From Alterinioella sp963975135 (GTDB lineage: Bacteria; Pseudomonadota; Alphaproteobacteria; Rhodobacterales; Rhodobacteraceae), in NCBI GenBank assembly GCA_963975135.1, contig CAXBGQ010000096.1:1-10320 (forward strand): 10,320 nt of DNA. The letters run 5' to 3'. The notes below the pieces were generated by a model, which was not told the origin of the DNA, searched no databases, and was given only the letters and a program-made list of their open reading frames with translations. Below, piece by piece: positions 7,018-10,320 of the stretch; position 1 is the stretch's first letter, and each line of letters starts with the position of its first letter. A program made the position numbers and the translations under genes.

Positions 7018-7668
7018 GTGACCAGATTAACGATTATTCTTGCCATAGCCCTTTGGTTCAGCGCGACGCAAGCAGAGGCTCAATTCCCCTGTCAGGCGGG
7101 CGGCATTTCCGTCATCACCGATCCCGATGCTGAGCAGGAGCTCTGCGACCTGACGGCGCGGGCCATTGACGAACTGGCGGCGTGTTCGGTGCCATTGCAG
7201 CGGACCATCCAGATCGAAATCGTCGACACATTGCCCGACGGATGTGTCGGCCAATACTATTGTGGAGAAGATCGGATCGAGCTTCTGTCGCGGGACGCGG
7301 CGCAGCGCATTCTCGATCCCGACGGACCGTTCAGTTCGATTGACCCGGATGCCTATTTCTACAGCATACTTGTCCACGAATTGACCCATGCCGCCCTCGA
7401 TGGCATGCCCTGCCCGGTTTCAGACTGCATCGCGAGCCAGGAATATGTGGCCTATGCCATGCAGATGCGGAGCTATTCGCCAGAGGCGCGCGCAACTGTG
7501 CTGACCCGGCCCGATTTCGATCGTCCCATTGCCGCGGAAGAGATCAATCCATTTATCATCCTGATGGCCCCGGAGGTATTCATCCAAAAGGTCTGGCGGC
7601 ACTTTTCGCAACAGGACGATCCTTGCAGCTTTATCGGTGAAGTTGTGTCTGGGGCCTTTCTTTTTTGA
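7018..7668 (+). CDS. Secreted Cys-rich protein with HExxH motif, putative metallopeptidase-like
   Basis: A 216-residue protein starting at GTG 7018, with AAGGG eight bases upstream. Residues 1-22 form a classic signal peptide ending in TQAEA before QFPC, so it is exported to the periplasm or beyond. The mature part has eight cysteines (25, 43, 56, 76, 82, 132, 137, 203), an even number suited to disulfides. HELTH at 120-124 matches the zincin HExxH motif, and Glu142 in SQEYVAYAMQM, 18 residues after the second His, could be the third zinc ligand of a gluzincin-like site. No known peptidase family is obvious; it may match a Rhodobacterales DUF (possibly DUF6639, from memory and unverified). 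It stands alone on this strand, convergent with the ABM-like pair. GC content is lower than in the genes at the left of the window. Confidence 0.8.
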   Translation: MTRLTIILAIALWFSATQAEAQFPCQAGGISVITDPDAEQELCDLTARAIDELAACSVPLQRTIQIEIVDTLPDGCVGQYYCGEDRIELLSRDAAQRILDPDGPFSSIDPDAYFYSILVHELTHAALDGMPCPVSDCIASQEYVAYAMQMRSYSPEARATVLTRPDFDRPIAAEEINPFIILMAPEVFIQKVWRHFSQQDDPCSFIGEVVSGAFLF

Positions 7669-7711
7669 TCACGTGCTACTCTCCTTGGACTTATTCAGTT
7701 GAGTATCAAAT

Positions 7712-8155
7712 TCACTCGCGCTCAAATCCTTCCCAGTCACCCGTGAAGATAGCGCCCATTTCCATCTGATACGCGGCGGCTCTCAACTCGTCGGGCACGT
7801 CACCCCGGAAGATGAATGGTCCGGGGGTCGCGAATTCGACAAGCTGAGGAAAGAACTGGGCGGCAGTCTCAGACAGGTGGAAGGCCAAAGCATTCCCGTC
7901 TTCAAACACCTCATGGATAACAATCTGATTGCCGGTTTCTGACACTGCGATTTCATAAGAGATCAGGCCGGGCTCATTGGCTTCAAGTATCTCGCCGACT
8001 GCGCCATAGGTGGCGACAAGCCGTTCTTCTTGCCCTTCGTGCGCTGTCCAAACGTAGGTGAGTGCGATTTCAGAGCCGTTATCGGCCATTGCAGGCGCAC
8101 CCATCACAGCGATCATTGCAGCGGCGGCGGTCAATTTCAGACTTGCGAAGGTCAT
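7712..8155 (-). CDS. Exported ABM-like (dimeric alpha+beta barrel) protein
   Basis: From ATG 8155 (AAGGAT seven bases upstream) the protein has 147 residues. A signal peptide of about 24 residues ends in GAPAMA before DNGSE, which predicts a periplasmic location. The rest is a single domain of the antibiotic biosynthesis monooxygenase (ABM)/quinol monooxygenase-like type, a small dimeric barrel. It is clearly paralogous to the gene directly upstream: shared stretches include FHLSETA, ATPG-F-F-GDVP, and the C-terminal F-G---GF-R pattern. The gap between the two genes is 34 bases with the same orientation, so they form an operon, probably controlled by the divergent TetR gene. ABM proteins include cofactor-free oxygenases and ligand-binding or detoxifying proteins; the reaction cannot be inferred here. 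The longer frame up to 8296 overlaps the upstream gene and lacks homology. Confidence 0.82.
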   Translation of the reverse strand: MTFASLKLTAAAAMIAVMGAPAMADNGSEIALTYVWTAHEGQEERLVATYGAVGEILEANEPGLISYEIAVSETGNQIVIHEVFEDGNALAFHLSETAAQFFPQLVEFATPGPFIFRGDVPDELRAAAYQMEMGAIFTGDWEGFERE

Positions 8156-8189
8156 TGGTCTATCCTTTTGGGTTTGGTGGTCGTTTTGT

Positions 8190-8558
8190 TCAGCGGTTGA
8201 AGCCAACTCTGTAGCCGGCGAATTCGGCGGCGAGCCCCATGGCTTTGGCCGCCTGCTGCATCTCTGCCGGGACATCGCCGAAGAAGAGAAAGGCACCCGG
8301 CGTTGCGACTTCGAGAAGGCTTGGGAAATGCGGGCCCGCCGTTTCGCTCAGGTGAAAGCCCAGTGCACCCGCATCAGCGAAGACGTCGCGCACATAAAGC
8401 GCGTTTTCATCTTCCGACACATAGACCTGCACTTCCAAAGCGCCGGGTTCAATCGCCTGCATGGCGTCGGTTACGCCGTCGTAAATGCCTTTGAGGGCGT
8501 CAAGCTGCCCCGGCTTGGCTGTCCACTTGTAAACGACTGTGATTGCGTAAGTGTCCAT
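8190..8558 (-). CDS. Cytosolic ABM-like (dimeric alpha+beta barrel) protein
   Basis: A 122-residue single-domain protein that starts at ATG 8558 with a GGAGAGAG ribosome site a few bases upstream. It has no signal peptide; the first beta strand (YAITVVYKWTA) begins at once, as in cytosolic ABM-fold proteins. The ABM-type core holds HLSETAGPHFPSL and EVATPGAFLFFGDVP, both repeated in the exported paralog downstream. It is the first gene of a two-gene operon transcribed away from the TetR gene, with the twin operators in between. Regulation by TetR and a family link to quinone or polyketide oxidation suggest a response to a small aromatic or electrophilic compound, but this is inference. It could also act as a binding protein without catalysis. 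Confidence 0.82.
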   Translation of the reverse strand: MDTYAITVVYKWTAKPGQLDALKGIYDGVTDAMQAIEPGALEVQVYVSEDENALYVRDVFADAGALGFHLSETAGPHFPSLLEVATPGAFLFFGDVPAEMQQAAKAMGLAAEFAGYRVGFNR

Positions 8559-8602
8559 GATCTCTCTCCGAGTTTTTGGTTTTTGGTGATCAATTCCGAT
8601 AT

Positions 8603-8620
8603 GGTAACTGATCGATTACC
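8603..8620. promoter_or_regulatory. TetR-type operator 1 (GGTAACTGATCGATTACC)
   Basis: An 18-bp imperfect palindrome with GGTAA/TTACC arms and a central GATC; 14 of 18 positions are symmetric. It is identical to operator 2 and ends directly before the TTGACA box. It lies 45 bases upstream of the first ABM gene start and probably covers the promoter of that operon, although no minus-strand -10/-35 pair is clear. Confidence 0.82.
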
Positions 8621-8648
8621 TTGACATGGGTAACTGATCGATTACCAT
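8621..8648 (+). promoter_or_regulatory. Candidate promoter of the TetR gene
   Basis: A perfect TTGACA -35 box (8621-8626) is followed after 16 bases by TACCAT (8643-8648), a 4/6 match to the -10 consensus. Operator 2 overlaps the spacer and the -10 box, and operator 1 abuts the -35 box, so repressor binding would block this promoter. Confidence 0.6.
8629..8646. promoter_or_regulatory. TetR-type operator 2 (identical copy)
   Basis: An exact second copy of the 18-bp palindrome at 8603-8620, with a centre-to-centre distance of 26 bp. It sits between the -35 and -10 boxes of the presumed TetR promoter and ends 31 bases before the TetR start codon. Confidence 0.82.
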
Positions 8649-8676
8649 AGAGTCAACCAATATTTTGAGGACGCCG

Positions 8677-9264
8677 ATGCCCAGCCCAAAAGGATACAAT
8701 CGCGAAGAGGTTCTTGACCGCGCCATCGAACTGTTTCGGCGTCAGGGGTATTCGGCGACCAGCACCGCTGAACTCGTTGAAGAACTGGGGATGAACCGAA
8801 AGAGCATGTATGCTGAGTTCGGGTCCAAGCAGGAACTGTTCGAAGCCGCTCTTGATCGCTACAGCGAGATCAATTTGTCCCGCGTGCTGGCACCCATTGA
8901 AGCGCCTGAAGCCAACGCACAGACCATCCGTGATGCCTTCCTCGGCTATGCATCTGCGAGTGAGTCGAAGTTCCGTGGTCTCGGATGTCTGATGGCCAAC
9001 ACTGCCGTTGAACGCGCTGCACTGGACCCGGGGAGTGCAAAGTATGTCGATGCCTATCTCGACAGGCTAACGAAGGGTTTTCGCAACGCTCTGGAAAATG
9101 CTCAAAGGGATGGCGATGTCAGCAAAGACGCCAATCTTGGCGACATTGCCGCCCATTTTGTGAACGCGGTGGTGGGAATCTCCGCGCTGCTTCGGGCAAG
9201 GGCAACGCCGGAACAAATGTACGCAGCGGGCCGTGGTGCAACCAGTATGCTAAAGGCTCGCTGA
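8677..9264 (+). CDS. TetR/AcrR-family transcriptional regulator
   Basis: A 195-residue ligand-responsive repressor. The N-terminal TetR DNA-binding domain (about 9-56) is intact: REEVLDRAIELFRRQGY, then the helix-turn-helix TSTAELVEELGMNRKSMYAEF (29-49), then GSKQELFEAAL. The C-terminal ligand domain carries GLGCLMANTAVE (101-112), a motif shared by many TetR members that respond to electrophiles or aromatic compounds. ATG 8677 is preferred over the in-frame TTG at 8665 because GAGG (8667-8670) lies six bases before the ATG. The gene is divergent from the two ABM-like genes, and two identical palindromes lie in the intergenic region, so it most likely represses itself and that operon. The inducer is unknown. 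Third-position GC is lower than in the flanking core genes. Confidence 0.93.
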   Translation: MPSPKGYNREEVLDRAIELFRRQGYSATSTAELVEELGMNRKSMYAEFGSKQELFEAALDRYSEINLSRVLAPIEAPEANAQTIRDAFLGYASASESKFRGLGCLMANTAVERAALDPGSAKYVDAYLDRLTKGFRNALENAQRDGDVSKDANLGDIAAHFVNAVVGISALLRARATPEQMYAAGRGATSMLKAR

Positions 9265-9422
9265 GTTTCGGAGAACACAAAAGCCGTCGTTAGCTCAGGT
9301 AGGGTCAATGGCAGCAAAGTCCCGCAGTGCAGACATCAGCGACGAGAACCGGCCCGAACGCAGAATCTGCAAGGAAACGGCACCGTTTTCCAAAGCGCGG
9401 GCCCCTTGCAAACAAAAGGGCC
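9265..9422. other. Intergenic region between tetR and the SPFH terminator, no gene seen
   Basis: About 160 bases after the TetR stop contain no supported ORF, tRNA or mobile-element end. A GGCCCCTT/AAAGGGCC pair with one mismatch (9400-9407, 9415-9422) forms a second hairpin next to the SPFH terminator and could weakly terminate tetR transcription. This is the presumed right border of the lower-GC block. Confidence 0.4.
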
Positions 9423-9441
9423 GGGGGAATTTCCATCCCCC
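9408..9441 (-). terminator. Terminator-like hairpin after the SPFH gene
   Basis: Read on the minus strand, GGGGGA and TCCCCC form a 6-bp GC-rich stem (9441-9423) with a 7-base loop. It begins 25 bases after the SPFH stop and is followed by a T-rich stretch, TTTTGTTT, at 9417-9410. The T-run starts five bases after the stem and is interrupted, so efficiency is uncertain. Confidence 0.55.
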
Positions 9442-9466
9442 GACTCCTGAGTTATATCCGCGCCCT

Positions 9467-10320
9467 TTAGACGCCCGGCGGCGGCGGCGGCATCACGGTA
9501 AAGAGCTGCGCCAGTTCGGCCACATCCTCGGCGGTTTTCCAGCCATCCTGACCGGCGGTCCAGACATGGGATGCCCGGGTCAGCGTGCCGGCGGCAGCCA
9601 TCTGGCCCATCGTGGCCTTGGAAAACGGGCCCTTGGTCTGACCGTTCTCGGCGATATGCCAGACATGTTCGACCGGCGGCGGTGGCGGCGCGGCGGCGGC
9701 GGGCTGCTGCGCGGCCTGCGGGTTCGCGCCCCAGGGGCCGCTCATGGCTCCGGCCATCTGGTTGGCCATCGCAAGCCCCATGCCCATCCCCAGCCCCGCG
9801 CCCATGCCGCCGCCCGCGCCATCGGGGTTGTTGGCGGCGGCGGTCATCGCCTCGGCGGCGGAAAACTGGCTGTATCTGGACAGATCGCCCACCACGCCCA
9901 TCGAAGTGCGCCTGTCCATCGCGGCCTCGACCGCCGGCGGCAGGCTGATGTTCTCGATATAAAGCTCGGGCAATTCCAGCCCGTATTGGTCGATCGTGCC
10001 CGAGATCGCCTCGGCCATCAGTTTGCCCAGATCGCCGGTATTGCCCGCCATATCCAGCACCGGGATGCCGGAACTGCCGATGGTGCGCGAAAACTCCTGC
10101 ACGATGATGTTGCGGATCTGGAAAGTCACTTCATCGGTGGTGAACTCGCCGTCGGTGCCGACGATCTCGGTCATGAAGCGCCCGGCATCCTTGACCTTGA
10201 CCGTATAGGTGCCATAGGCGCGGATGCGGGTGGGGCCGAACTCGGGATCGCGCAGCATGATGGGGTTCTTGGTGCCCCATTTCAGATCGGTGAACCGGTT
10301 GGTGTTGACGAAATAGATCT
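9467..10320 (-). CDS. SPFH-domain ('virion core'/YdjI-type) protein with C-terminal GYF_2-like domain, 5' end outside the window
   Basis: The frame continues past the right edge: before the Met at 10258 it reads KWGTKNPI, and the joint KNPIMLRDPEFGP is typical inside this SPFH family, so that Met is internal. About 284 residues are visible. Counting from Met 10258, the rest of the SPFH domain runs to about 125 (RIRAYGTYTVKV, then LPELYIENISLPPAVEAAMDRR). A Gly/Met/Ala-rich flexible segment follows (146-172), then a polyproline run (191-195) and a GYF_2-like domain (198-252; VWHIAENGQTKGPF, TRASHVWTAGQDGW). The protein ends in PPPPPGV. Such proteins are membrane-associated scaffolds; the Bacillus relative YdjI helps place PspA at the membrane. 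Its likely partner is the zinc-ribbon membrane protein at 5429-6601. Confidence 0.88.
   Translation of the reverse strand, partial: IYFVNTNRFTDLKWGTKNPIMLRDPEFGPTRIRAYGTYTVKVKDAGRFMTEIVGTDGEFTTDEVTFQIRNIIVQEFSRTIGSSGIPVLDMAGNTGDLGKLMAEAISGTIDQYGLELPELYIENISLPPAVEAAMDRRTSMGVVGDLSRYSQFSAAEAMTAAANNPDGAGGGMGAGLGMGMGLAMANQMAGAMSGPWGANPQAAQQPAAAAPPPPPVEHVWHIAENGQTKGPFSKATMGQMAAAGTLTRASHVWTAGQDGWKTAEDVAELAQLFTVMPPPPPGV

Noticed and set aside
8058..8624. 188-codon plus-strand ORF across the ABM pair and the operators
   Set aside because: It runs antisense to two well-supported paralogous genes and through their promoter region.
9283..9330. tRNA-like start: TAGCTCAGGTAGG resembles a D-arm A-box
   Set aside because: No matching D-stem, no anticodon arm, and no GGTTCGAATCC-like T-arm downstream; the acceptor bases find no partner. 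Probably chance similarity.
1..10320. CRISPR array, IS element or phage genes
   Set aside because: No regularly spaced direct repeats, no transposase or integrase motif, and no phage structural gene was found; 'virion core' is only a database name for the SPFH family.

Overview
The window looks like chromosomal DNA of a high-GC alphaproteobacterium, most likely Rhodobacterales (Paracoccaceae/Roseobacter group). I infer this from the dense GC-rich coding, ATGA-type overlaps between neighbouring genes, and gene types common in that order; nothing in the window fixes the genus.

Left part (1-2800, + strand): the 3' portion of a subtilisin-like S8 peptidase runs in from the left edge, followed by a 55-codon ORF and a clear intrinsic terminator (1296-1334). 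A second small ORF (1472-1663, possibly secreted) is followed by another strong terminator (1692-1724). Next is an AbrB-family (PF05145-type) membrane protein whose stop codon overlaps that of the convergent dtd gene.

Middle (2796-6601): on the minus strand a PfkB-type sugar kinase and D-aminoacyl-tRNA deacylase (dtd) overlap by ATGA and form an operon, with an inverted repeat upstream that may be an operator. A small heat-shock protein (Hsp20) is transcribed divergently. A minus-strand pair follows: a double zinc-ribbon, C-terminally membrane-anchored protein, whose stop overlaps the start of a nitroreductase.

Right part (6602-9466): a block lower in GC than its surroundings. It holds a 416-bp stretch with no convincing gene, a secreted cysteine-rich protein with an HExxH motif, and a divergent TetR module. 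In that module a TetR regulator faces two tandem paralogous ABM-like (dimeric alpha+beta barrel) proteins, one cytosolic and one with a signal peptide. The TetR/ABM intergenic region carries two identical 18-bp imperfect palindromes that flank a TTGACA -35 box, a strong candidate for autoregulation.

Right edge (9467-10320, - strand): the C-terminal part of an SPFH protein of the 'virion core'/YdjI type, ending in a GYF_2-like domain, followed by a terminator-like hairpin. The zinc-ribbon protein and this SPFH protein resemble the YdjG/YdjI pair of the Bacillus PspA membrane-stress system. The 6602-9466 block lies between them, so I suggest, as inference, that an accessory cassette has been inserted between functionally linked genes.
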